A DNA stretch of 64,000 bases from assembly GCA_003331625.1 (NCBI GenBank), contig QOPF01000002.1:129482-193481 (forward strand), read 5' to 3'. Each line of letters begins with the position of its first letter. Position 1 is the first letter of the stretch. The notes under the pieces were generated by a model that was not told the origin of the DNA, ran no database searches, and worked only from the letters and a program-made list of their open reading frames with translations. Made by a program: the position numbers and the translations under genes. The DNA comes from Gammaproteobacteria bacterium. GTDB taxonomy: Bacteria; Pseudomonadota; Gammaproteobacteria; Magnimaribacterales; AG-339-G14. Below, piece by piece: positions 34,967 through 43,240 of this stretch.

Positions 34967-35677
34967 TTATCTTTTAATTTTTAATAAAGCTTCAGCTATT
35001 TTAAAATCAATAATGTCATCAATATCAATAGCTCTATGCTTTGGAATTTCTATCTGACCTACTTTCCCAGAAAAAATACTATCATTTTCTAAAACAAATT
35101 TAGAGTATGCTGCGTAAGCTACAGTAGTCATATCATAAGTTTTTGGAGCATCTTGGCGCCTGAAAACTTTTTTATTTGGTTTATTAATTAACTCGGAGAG
35201 ATTTTTATTATTTTTCCTGACCATATTGAACCATGGATTTCTAAAAGAATCAGACACAGTAATGGCAATATCTATGTCATTTTTGATGAGTTTATTTATG
35301 CATCTTTCAATATCTTTTGAATTCCTTAATGGCGCTGTAGGTGGAATGGAAACCATAATTTCAGGAATTTTATTTTCTGTTTTTTTTAAAAAATTTAGAG
35401 CATGCTGCCAAGCTAACCACTCAGGAGATTTATCTGAAGACAAGTATTTTGGTCTTTTAAATAAAATCTCAGCACCATATTTTTTAGCTTCAGCAGCTAT
35501 CTTTTCACTATCGGTTGATATTATTATTCTATTTATTTTTGATACGGACTTAGCATGGTCTATAGACCAACCCAAAAGAGACTTGCCCGAAAGTTTTTTT
35601 AAATTTTTATTTTTTAAACCTTTAGAGCCTCCCCTAGCAAAAATAAAACCGTATACTTCTTTTCTGTTATGAGTCAT
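34967..35677 (-). CDS. neuA: NeuA-type CMP-nonulosonate/ulosonate synthetase
   Basis: The 236-residue enzyme has GFIFARGGSKGLKNKN (the NeuA/KdsB ARxGSKGxxxKN signature), ISTDSEKIAA, and IPPTAPLRN. It activates a nonulosonic or other 3-deoxy-ulosonic acid with CTP. Of the two in the locus, this one keeps the classical signature best and is the natural partner of the NeuB at 42176. The product would be a CMP-sialic acid-like donor. It overlaps the Gfo/Idh gene by 11 bases. Confidence 0.82.
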   Translation of the reverse strand: MTHNRKEVYGFIFARGGSKGLKNKNLKKLSGKSLLGWSIDHAKSVSKINRIIISTDSEKIAAEAKKYGAEILFKRPKYLSSDKSPEWLAWQHALNFLKKTENKIPEIMVSIPPTAPLRNSKDIERCINKLIKNDIDIAITVSDSFRNPWFNMVRKNNKNLSELINKPNKKVFRRQDAPKTYDMTTVAYAAYSKFVLENDSIFSGKVGQIEIPKHRAIDIDDIIDFKIAEALLKIKR

Positions 35678-36668
35678 TTATTGAAATTCTTTTTCCAGAA
35701 AGAGATGATGATTTCTTAGCAGCCTTAATGATTTTCATTATTTTTAGAGACTCATGCAAACTTTTTGTTGAATGATGGTTGTTAATTATTTTTTTAAAAA
35801 AATATTCCCACTGTATTTCATATGTATCACTTATCTTTTGGTCAGAAATAAATATATTTTCCCAATTTTGTTTTTCTAAATTCCATTTCTGAATTCTGCT
35901 TGGTTCTGCTTGCCACCTTAAGGAAGATTTTTCTCCAATTATTGTCATTTCTCTAGTTTTATTTCGCCTAATGAAATCAAGATAGAGATTAATAATAGCA
36001 GGGTTATCTGATTTTGTTCCCATCATTAAAGATGCCGAATCCTCAACATCTATTTTTAATTTGCTTATTGTCGCCATGTGTGAGTTTACCCAAGATATCT
36101 CTCCAAAAAGCCAATTTAAATAATCAATTTCGTGACTAAGCTCCAAAACTACTCCACCTCCCAATTTATTAGATGCTGAAACAGTTTTTTCATAATTTGA
36201 TGATCTCCAATCAGGTAAATACTGACCACTTTCACAGTGTACCGAATAAATTTTTCCTATAATTTTGTTATTTATTAATCTCTTAAGTTCAATCAAAGTT
36301 TCTAAAAACCTTAAATTGTATCCAACTAAAACATGTATTTTTGATAATTCAACTTGTTTTATAAAAGTCTTAATCCCAATACTCCTGTCAGTAAGAGGTT
36401 TTTCAATAAAAATATTGCTTTTCATCTCTAATGCTTTTTTTGCGTAAAACAGGTGCATTGAGGATGGGTTAGAAATAACAGTTAGATTTGGAATAAACTT
36501 TGATATCTTATTTTCTGGTAATAAAGAACTTTTTGATAATTCTGTATGATTTTTACTATTTTTTGTTTTAAGAACTTTGACTTCAGCCTCAGGGAATCTT
36601 TTTTTTAAGTATTTAAAGTGTCTTTTGCCTATAGAACCAAAACCAATAATTAATATTTTATTTATCAT
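35667..36668 (-). CDS. Gfo/Idh/MocA-family oxidoreductase
   Basis: The 333-residue protein has ILIIGFGSIGKRHFKYL (NAD loop), NPSSMHLFYAKKALE, IFIEKPLTD (the EKP signature of the family) and GYNLRF. It oxidises or reduces a sugar or inositol, often at C3. It overlaps the NeuA-type gene and lies five bases from HisF2. In acetamidino-sugar loci a Gfo/Idh enzyme can act on the 3-position of a 2-acetamido sugar, which would fit here, but this is inference. Confidence 0.82.
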   Translation of the reverse strand: MINKILIIGFGSIGKRHFKYLKKRFPEAEVKVLKTKNSKNHTELSKSSLLPENKISKFIPNLTVISNPSSMHLFYAKKALEMKSNIFIEKPLTDRSIGIKTFIKQVELSKIHVLVGYNLRFLETLIELKRLINNKIIGKIYSVHCESGQYLPDWRSSNYEKTVSASNKLGGGVVLELSHEIDYLNWLFGEISWVNSHMATISKLKIDVEDSASLMMGTKSDNPAIINLYLDFIRRNKTREMTIIGEKSSLRWQAEPSRIQKWNLEKQNWENIFISDQKISDTYEIQWEYFFKKIINNHHSTKSLHESLKIMKIIKAAKKSSSLSGKRISINDS

Positions 36669-36673
36669 TATAT

Positions 36674-37456
36674 TTATTCAATTGCATCTTGGCTTTTCCA
36701 TTTTGCAAGAGAAAAGCCTTCCTTTAAAAGATTCATTCTTGCTTCTTTGAGACCATCGCCAACAAAATTAAATAAATTTGCTGTAGCTGTAGCATCAACT
36801 TTGCTCGATGACATTCCTTGAGAGAGATGAGATGAGTTACCAACACCGCCGGCTAATATAATCGGAATTTTGTTTTCAGATGGTAATAATTCTAAAAGAT
36901 CTAGGTCAAATCCCTGCCCGGTTCCATCTTGATCAATAGAGTTCAAATATATTTCTCCTACAAATCCAGAATTAATCAAATCTTGAATTAGATTTATTTC
37001 TTCTATTTTTTTAGATCCAGATTGAGTGAAGATTTCATATTTCGAATTTTTTTTAATATCTAATGAACCTACAATACATTGTTGTCCAAATTCTTTTGAA
37101 AGATCTTGTATGAGTTTGAAATCCTCAAACAAAGCAGTATTTAAAACAATCTTATCTGCTCCTGACCTTAATATTTTTCTGGCATCTTGCATGCTTCTTA
37201 TGCCTCCTCCAGAAGATATAGGAACAAAACAACCGTATGAAATCTCTTTTAAAATATCGCAAAATTTATCAATGCTTCTGTCCTTTCTAGAAACATCTAA
37301 AACAATGAGCTCATCAATATAAAAAGAAATTTTTTGAAAATCATAATTTCTTTTTAACCACTCAAGATCTCCTACTTTTTGAAGCCTGAAATTTCTACTT
37401 AACATGAAATTTCCAGAATCATGTAACAAAGTAAATATTAGTCTTTTTTTTAGCAC
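36674..37456 (-). CDS. HisF2/AglZ-type synthase subunit for acetamidino modification
   Basis: The 260-residue (beta/alpha)8 protein is HisF-like but starts MLKKRLIFTLLHDSGN. The catalytic Asp at position 11 of canonical HisF (CLDV) is replaced by Leu here. The other acid, in GSLDIKK, is kept. This loss fits the HisF2/AglZ group that passes ammonia to a WbpG/PseA amidotransferase and does not cyclise in histidine synthesis. Start is GTG 37456. It lies four bases after HisH and two genes after PseA/WbpG. Confidence 0.87.
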   Translation of the reverse strand: MLKKRLIFTLLHDSGNFMLSRNFRLQKVGDLEWLKRNYDFQKISFYIDELIVLDVSRKDRSIDKFCDILKEISYGCFVPISSGGGIRSMQDARKILRSGADKIVLNTALFEDFKLIQDLSKEFGQQCIVGSLDIKKNSKYEIFTQSGSKKIEEINLIQDLINSGFVGEIYLNSIDQDGTGQGFDLDLLELLPSENKIPIILAGGVGNSSHLSQGMSSSKVDATATANLFNFVGDGLKEARMNLLKEGFSLAKWKSQDAIE

Positions 37457-37460
37457 TTAC

Positions 37461-38084
37461 TCAGATTTCTAAAAAGTTCTTTAAAAGTTGAAGTCCATTT
37501 GTTTGACTTTTCTCTGGATGGAATTGAGTAGCAAAAATATTATCTCTCTCATAAGCAGCTGTGAATTTTATCCCATACTCACATTTTGCTTCTATTAAGT
37601 TAACCTCTTTATGAAATAAGTGGTAAGAATGCACGAAATAAAAATCTGAATTATTATCAATGTGATTACCCAAAATAGATTTTTTATCGAAGCTTACTGT
37701 ATTGAAACCAATGTGAGGAAGCTTCAATTTTTCATTATCAGGAATGATCATTCTCTTTACACGTCCATCAATAAATCCTAAGCCTTTTGAAAATCCATCC
37801 TCTTCGCCTTCTGAAGCAAAAAGCTGCATGCCTAAACAAATACCTAAAATATTCTTTTGTTTTTCAAGGACAGATTCTTTAAGTACGTCAATAAAACCAT
37901 TATTGTTCAAAGAAGACATTGCTTTTTTAAAAGAGCCAACTCCAGGAAGAATAATTGAATCAGCTTTTAGAATTTCAGATGGATTGTTAGATATTTCTAC
38001 AGGAAAATTAAGGTACTTTATAGCGTTTAGTACAGAAAATAAATTTCCCATACCGTAATCTAGAATTACAGTTTTTTTTTTCAT
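37461..38084 (-). CDS. hisH: HisH-type glutaminase for sugar amidotransferase
   Basis: The 207-residue class I glutamine amidotransferase has ILPGVGSF, the nucleophile in GICLGMQLF, VHSY and the FHPEKSQ His-Glu pair. It releases ammonia from glutamine. It sits between HisF2 and the WbpG/PseA-type amidotransferase in a tight three-gene set, the arrangement known for acetamidino sugar synthesis. I therefore do not treat it as the histidine-pathway HisH, although fold and residues are the same. Confidence 0.87.
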   Translation of the reverse strand: MKKKTVILDYGMGNLFSVLNAIKYLNFPVEISNNPSEILKADSIILPGVGSFKKAMSSLNNNGFIDVLKESVLEKQKNILGICLGMQLFASEGEEDGFSKGLGFIDGRVKRMIIPDNEKLKLPHIGFNTVSFDKKSILGNHIDNNSDFYFVHSYHLFHKEVNLIEAKCEYGIKFTAAYERDNIFATQFHPEKSQTNGLQLLKNFLEI

Positions 38085-38086
38085 TT

Positions 38087-39202
38087 TTAAGCTACTTTAA
38101 ACTTTGGCCGCCAGAAACCTTCTATTTTTTCAAATATTTCCTTGTTAGCCCATTTATCTAAAACAGCATCAAATTCATCTTGAGACATTTTGTAGTAATT
38201 TAAAAAAGTATCCATATGCTCATCTGGAAATTGCCCGTCGTACAAGTTAACTAAATTCACAGCCTGAGATCTACTCATAGCTCCCCTTCTTATTTCTATT
38301 GATGCATCTTGGTTTGCTCTTCCAAATCCATATTTTAAATACATAAGATAAGTATGAAGAGAATATAAAGCTTGATCGTTCTGAGAAAAGTTAGTAAAAG
38401 TTCCAGAATTTGTTTCATCGGATTCTTTTAATCCACAATGTTCTTTTGCTACTAAGTAATTACGATAGGGATCCCAATTTTCAAAATAGGACCAGTGAGT
38501 TAATTTTATTTTTTCTGCTGACTTAGATATTTCAGGAAACTTAAAAAAATTTAGATCTTTATTTTTCAATTCTTTAGAATTAAAAACTTTTTCATATCCT
38601 CCTTCAAGGTATATTCTCTTCATATATTCAATGTTGAAAATAGGATTTTTATTTGTTTCCTCACTTCCTCCATATTCGATCTCACCATCTTCGCCATAAA
38701 AAATTAAATCAATTCCCATTTTTATAGCCATTGTAATTGGCGCAGATTGAATCGCTATCAACCATCCATAATAAGGAAACCCCATTTTTTCAAACCCTAA
38801 TTTATTTAAAAGTCTCATTGTTTCATTCTCTGGATTAATAGATATATGACTATATCCGCTATCAATGAAAGATTTAAGATTTTCATCTCCTAATGGCAAA
38901 GATAAAGGGGGTGTTACTGTAAGGCACAAAGGATTCATGTTGTATTTATGTTTTAAATTATAAGCAACATAAGAGCCGTCTTTCCCTCCGCTGCAGGGAA
39001 CTAAACAATCGAATTCTCTCTTATTAGATCTATGATCATTAAGTAAATTATTGAGTTCATTTTGTCTAGCTTTCCAATCTAGCGATTTTTTTTTCTCCAT
39101 CCATCTACAGGCATTACAAAAACCTCTTTCATCAAAAGAAATTCTATTTCTTGTAGACATTGCTAAGCAATTTGAGCACCACTTGAGACTGGAGGAGATC
39201 AT
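38087..39202 (-). CDS. N-acetyl-sugar amidotransferase (WbpG/PseA family)
   Basis: The 371-residue protein has a zinc site (Cys 9, 12, 29 and 32) and a PP-loop, PCSGGKDGSYVA, near 69-80, the WbpG/PseA signature. The PP-loop activates an N-acetyl group with ATP and uses ammonia from HisH/HisF2 to form an acetamidino group. The substrate may be a nonulosonic acid precursor (as in PseA) or an amino-uronic acid (as in WbpG). With NeuB and NeuA in the same locus, the nonulosonate option is favoured. It is adjacent to HisH by two bases. Confidence 0.88.
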   Translation of the reverse strand: MISSSLKWCSNCLAMSTRNRISFDERGFCNACRWMEKKKSLDWKARQNELNNLLNDHRSNKREFDCLVPCSGGKDGSYVAYNLKHKYNMNPLCLTVTPPLSLPLGDENLKSFIDSGYSHISINPENETMRLLNKLGFEKMGFPYYGWLIAIQSAPITMAIKMGIDLIFYGEDGEIEYGGSEETNKNPIFNIEYMKRIYLEGGYEKVFNSKELKNKDLNFFKFPEISKSAEKIKLTHWSYFENWDPYRNYLVAKEHCGLKESDETNSGTFTNFSQNDQALYSLHTYLMYLKYGFGRANQDASIEIRRGAMSRSQAVNLVNLYDGQFPDEHMDTFLNYYKMSQDEFDAVLDKWANKEIFEKIEGFWRPKFKVA

Positions 39203-39245
39203 ATAATAACTTTTTTGAAATTAATTTTTAAATTTAATTTTACAG

Positions 39246-40682
39246 TTAATCAATGCATCTATGAATAGCTATTACTAATCTATCACACACAAATTGAATT
39301 TCTTCGTTAGTCATATTTATAGATGTTGGAAGAGATATTCCCCTTTCTGAGAAACTTATTGAATTTGTTAATGAGTACTTAGGTTTATATTTAATATATG
39401 GAGGCATTAAATGCAAAGGATTAAATGTTGGTCTAACTTCTATATCGCTTTTAGTAAGAATTGAAATTATCTTATCTCTATACATTGAAATGGATTCATC
39501 TAATAGAACTGTATATAGCCAAAAAGAATTTTTAATATTTTTACCATCTTTTGGAAGAATAAGTTTATCAAAAGTTGATAAGTAGCTATCATATTTTTTT
39601 GCTATTTCTCTTTTTCTTTTTACAAAGAAATCTATTTTTTCCATTTGTGCAACTCCAACTGCAGATTGTAAATTTGTTAATCTATAATTGAAGCCCACTT
39701 CTTCATGCCAGTACCTTTTATTCTGAGACATTCCATGATCTCTTAATTTTTTTGCAAAATTTAAGTGTTTTTTTCTTTTAAATTGAAGCATGCCTCCTTC
39801 ACCTGTAGAAATTGTTTTATTCCCAAAAAAACTAAAAGTTGCCGCGTCTCCGACTATGCCAACATGTTTATCTTTATAGAAAGTTCCTAAAGCTTCAGCA
39901 CAATCCTCGATAACATACAATCCATGTTTTTTTGCAATTTTTAAGATTTTTTCCATGTTAGCTGAATACCCATACAAATGAACAGCGATGATTGCCTTAG
40001 TTTTTTTTGTAATATTTTTTTCAATCAAAGTGCTATCTATAGTCATATCTCTTTTATTTACATCAATGATTACTGGCTTTGCACCTGAATAAATAACAGC
40101 ATTTATAACTGCCGCAAATGTAAAATCTGGAATTATTACTTCATCACCTTCGCCAATTCCTAAAGCGCAAATTGATAGATGTAAAGCGGAGGTTCCATTT
40201 GAAACTGCTAAGGTATTGGGGCAAGAAGAATATTTACTAAAAATTTTTTCAAATTTAGTCACGAATGACCCTTGAGAAGATATCCATCCAGTTTCTATGC
40301 ATTCTGTTAAATATTTTTTTTCATTTCCATTAAAAAGGGGCTGAACTAATGGAATATTATGATATGTTTTATTATTAACTGTACTTACTATGTTTCCTTT
40401 CTCATCAATTATTGGAATGAATTTATATTTTTCTAAAGATGTTTGAATTTTATTTGCACTTGTTCCGAGTGGAAGACTAAAAAAATTCTTATTCATTATT
40501 TTTTTTACTTTATCATCAAGCAAAATTCCCTTTACAAGACCTCTTCTTATATCTCCATCTGTCATAATCCCAACCAGCACATTTTTTTGAAAAACATAAC
40601 AAACTCCGTATCCATCTTCATTCATTAAATTCAAAGCATCTTTTAAAATTGCATTGGAATCAATTGATGTTATTTTATTCAT
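39246..40682 (-). CDS. CBS-domain pair fused to DegT/GDP-perosamine-synthase-like aminotransferase
   Basis: Residues 1-110 form two CBS motifs (ILKDALNLMNED, GIMTDGDIRRG and FIPIIDEKGNIVS). Residues 110-478 form an aminotransferase of the Per/LegC-like group with SNGTSALHLS, YVIEDCAEALG, and catalytic Lys289 in FSFFGNKTISTGEGG. The Per-like FGNK form and gmd three genes upstream suggest conversion of GDP-4-keto-6-deoxymannose to GDP-perosamine. The CBS module may sense a nucleotide. Its start overlaps the TIM-barrel stop by four bases. LegC-type 4-aminotransferase remains the main alternative. Confidence 0.82.
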   Translation of the reverse strand: MNKITSIDSNAILKDALNLMNEDGYGVCYVFQKNVLVGIMTDGDIRRGLVKGILLDDKVKKIMNKNFFSLPLGTSANKIQTSLEKYKFIPIIDEKGNIVSTVNNKTYHNIPLVQPLFNGNEKKYLTECIETGWISSQGSFVTKFEKIFSKYSSCPNTLAVSNGTSALHLSICALGIGEGDEVIIPDFTFAAVINAVIYSGAKPVIIDVNKRDMTIDSTLIEKNITKKTKAIIAVHLYGYSANMEKILKIAKKHGLYVIEDCAEALGTFYKDKHVGIVGDAATFSFFGNKTISTGEGGMLQFKRKKHLNFAKKLRDHGMSQNKRYWHEEVGFNYRLTNLQSAVGVAQMEKIDFFVKRKREIAKKYDSYLSTFDKLILPKDGKNIKNSFWLYTVLLDESISMYRDKIISILTKSDIEVRPTFNPLHLMPPYIKYKPKYSLTNSISFSERGISLPTSINMTNEEIQFVCDRLVIAIHRCID

Positions 40683-41548
40683 TTTCTTTTGGATTGATTT
40701 ATATTTTCAATTGAGTTTTCAACCAGACTTTTCTGTATCTTGAGTTCTTCAACAGACGTATTGTAGATTTCTAAAGTAAAAAATTTAACTTTAGTTTTGA
40801 GATCTTTCCAAAACCAACTTGTTTCTTTTAAAGATTTATTTTGATCTGATAGCCCGTTGTTTTCACTCAAATGATATGCAGAAATTTCTTGGAAAAGATT
40901 TTTATGCCCTTCCTCTAAATCAAAACCCAGTGAATTTGAGCTTACTTTTAAATGCGCGACATCTAAAAGAAATCCTATATCGGAAGGAAGCATACTCATT
41001 ATTTCTTTTATTTCTTTAGGATTTGTAAAAAGAAGAGGATCATCTTGAAAATGTTCTATATTTTTTTTTGAAATGACATTGTTTTCAATCATGAGCTGTA
41101 CATTGATTTTTTTAGCTTCTTCATGTAAAAATTTGACTCTTTTTAAAAATAAATCGGTAGCTTCTTCTCTAGAAATTAGAGAATTCTTATTAATTTTCTT
41201 TCCTAATTCGTTTACTTTAGGATCAAGTCTAAATCCTGCATGAAAAGCAAAAATTTTACTTCCTATTTTTGAGCATAAGTCTATTGATTTTTTGACATGA
41301 TTAATACTCAAGGATGATATTTCTTCGTCTTTAGAAGCTAAGTTAAATACAAAAGGTACCTTTGCAGGAGGATAGTAATTATGAATCTGAATATCTAAAG
41401 TTTTAGGTAATTCCTTAATTTCCCTTCTAAAGTTTTTAGAATAAATCCCACCTGAGAGTTCTATTTTATTAATTCCACTTTCATGAAATTCTAAAGCAGC
41501 ACTTGTAGCAGTTTTATTTTTAATACCTCCTGTTGAAATGTAAATCAT
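40679..41548 (-). CDS. TIM-barrel sugar isomerase/epimerase-like protein (AP endonuclease 2 family)
   Basis: The 289-residue protein has a xylose-isomerase-like barrel pattern with possible metal ligands: FAFHAGFRLD, LMIENN, LLDVAHLKVSS and AYHLSENNG. Family members isomerise or epimerise small sugars, and some are hydrolases. It is locked by overlaps between the NeuD-type and the CBS-aminotransferase genes, so it is part of the nonulosonate branch. It may supply or epimerise the free sugar that NeuB uses, which is speculative. Confidence 0.65.
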   Translation of the reverse strand: MIYISTGGIKNKTATSAALEFHESGINKIELSGGIYSKNFRREIKELPKTLDIQIHNYYPPAKVPFVFNLASKDEEISSLSINHVKKSIDLCSKIGSKIFAFHAGFRLDPKVNELGKKINKNSLISREEATDLFLKRVKFLHEEAKKINVQLMIENNVISKKNIEHFQDDPLLFTNPKEIKEIMSMLPSDIGFLLDVAHLKVSSNSLGFDLEEGHKNLFQEISAYHLSENNGLSDQNKSLKETSWFWKDLKTKVKFFTLEIYNTSVEELKIQKSLVENSIENINQSKRK

Positions 41549-42192
41549 ATTTCTCTTTTAAATTTAGCAGGAACGCCAACGTATAAACATTTTTTCTTAT
41601 CTATGCTGTTTAGCAATATTGAACCCGCTCCTAAAATTGAATGCTCTGATATTAATAAGTTATCTTTTATTACGGATCCCGCTCCGATGAAGCAGTTATT
41701 TTTAATGGTTACTCTTCCAGCAATTGTTGATCCGGGAGCAATATGACAATTATTCTCAATAATTGTTTCATGATCAATAATTGAGCCTGTGTTAATAATG
41801 TTATTGTCGCCTATTTTTGATAAAACGCCTAAATAGGAATTCGGACATATTATATTTCCTTCTCCAATTTCTGAATTTCTTTCTATAATTGCTTTGTCAC
41901 TAATTAATGAGGGGCATGAAATATTGATTTCATTTAATTTTTTCCACCATACTTCTCTTTTTTTGTTATCTCCTATTGCTAAATAAAAATCAAAGCTTTT
42001 TTTATTATAAGCTTCAAAATTGTTATCAATTTTTTCTACATTGATGTTTAGTATTTTTTTTTCTTTTGGTTCTGAAAAGTCCAATATTTTAATAAATTCA
42101 TATTTTTTTTGAGATATTAACATTGAAGCAATGACTCTACAGTGACCTCCAGCACCAATGATTACAGCATTTTTTTTATTTTTTTGGCTCAT
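41545..42192 (-). CDS. NeuD/PglD-type sugar O/N-acyltransferase
   Basis: The 215-residue protein has an N-terminal sugar-binding Rossmann part (VIIGAGGHCRVIASML) and a C-terminal left-handed beta-helix of hexapeptide repeats from about 105 (NSEIGEGNIICPNSYLG, then NCHIAPGSTIAGRVTIKNN). The putative catalytic His is in IDHE. It transfers an acetyl group from acetyl-CoA to an amino sugar (PerB, PglD, LegH) or a sialic acid (NeuD). Beside a Per-like aminotransferase and gmd, N-acetylation of GDP-perosamine is a good guess. Confidence 0.85.
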   Translation of the reverse strand: MSQKNKKNAVIIGAGGHCRVIASMLISQKKYEFIKILDFSEPKEKKILNINVEKIDNNFEAYNKKSFDFYLAIGDNKKREVWWKKLNEINISCPSLISDKAIIERNSEIGEGNIICPNSYLGVLSKIGDNNIINTGSIIDHETIIENNCHIAPGSTIAGRVTIKNNCFIGAGSVIKDNLLISEHSILGAGSILLNSIDKKKCLYVGVPAKFKREI

Positions 42193-43240
42193 TAAAATGC
42201 GTCCAGTGTATTTTTTTATTTACTTTCAAATTTACCTTGAGTGTTCTGCCCACTATTTTATTCAAGAAACTAGGATAAATTCCATTTCCAGGTCTTCGTG
42301 AAATTAAATCATTTCTTGAGATTTTATGACCTGCCGAAAGATCTCTGGAAGTAAAAAGACTTTTTCTTGAGATTTTTTTCATTTCTATCTCTTCTTTTTG
42401 ACATTTTTTTATTGGAGATCCGAGTATAATTTCAGCTTTTCTAATCTGTTCAACGTAGTTTTTAAATTCTGAAGGGGAAGATGATGCAGAGTGATCTGGA
42501 CCGTTTAAGGATTTATCTAGAGTAAAGTGTCTTTCAATAATTTTTACCCCTTTTGAAATTGCAATAATTGCTGAGTCTATTCCTAAGCTATGGTCAGAAT
42601 AGCCCACAGGAACTTTAAACTTATTTTTAAGAGTATCTATAACTTTCATATTTAAAGAATTATCTGATGCTGGGTAATTTGATACCGCATGCAAAATCGC
42701 TATCTTATTCTTATGTTTCTTCTTATAAACTCTCAGAATGAAATCTATTTCATCTAGAGAGGCCATCCCAACAGATAAAATTACTGGTTTTTTTGTCGTT
42801 ACGAGATACTCATGAAGAGGAAGATCTACTATATCAGCAGAAGCAACTTTAAAAGCTTTAACATTTAAAGAATTTAGAAATTTTGCGCTTTCTATATCAT
42901 ACGGAGTAGACAAAAAATCTATGCTACTCTTTTTTGCAAATTTAAATAACTCAATCTGCTGATCAAAACTTAATTCAAGTTTTTTTAGCATCTCATAATG
43001 AGTTTCTTTTTTAGAACCGCTTCTTTTCTGATATTTGACTTTTGGAGTTTTGCTGTCAGCTAAAGATTCTGCATTAAATGATTGAAATTTTATAGCGTTT
43101 GCGCCTATGGATTTTGCCTCTTTGATAAGCTTTTTAGCAAGACTAATATCTCCATTATGGTTTACTCCTATTTCAGCAATTATATAGGCAGGAATATGAT
43201 CATGAATTTTATCAAAAAATAAATTATTAATTTTTTTCAT
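42176..43240 (-). CDS. neuB: NeuB-type nonulosonic acid synthase
   Basis: The 354-residue protein has the NeuB barrel: [52 protein letters not shown] and GYSDHS, then a C-terminal SAF domain ([20 protein letters not shown]). It condenses PEP with a free N-acetylhexosamine-like sugar to give a nine-carbon acid. The precise member (Neu, Pse, Leg or other) cannot be told. It overlaps gmd by 14 bases and NeuD by 17. Confidence 0.88.
   Translation of the reverse strand: MKKINNLFFDKIHDHIPAYIIAEIGVNHNGDISLAKKLIKEAKSIGANAIKFQSFNAESLADSKTPKVKYQKRSGSKKETHYEMLKKLELSFDQQIELFKFAKKSSIDFLSTPYDIESAKFLNSLNVKAFKVASADIVDLPLHEYLVTTKKPVILSVGMASLDEIDFILRVYKKKHKNKIAILHAVSNYPASDNSLNMKVIDTLKNKFKVPVGYSDHSLGIDSAIIAISKGVKIIERHFTLDKSLNGPDHSASSSPSEFKNYVEQIRKAEIILGSPIKKCQKEEIEMKKISRKSLFTSRDLSAGHKISRNDLISRRPGNGIYPSFLNKIVGRTLKVNLKVNKKIHWTHFNEPKK

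Noticed and set aside
36674-38084. HisH/HisF as histidine biosynthesis genes
   Set aside because: They are inside a surface-sugar operon beside a WbpG/PseA protein, and the HisF-like protein lacks Asp11.
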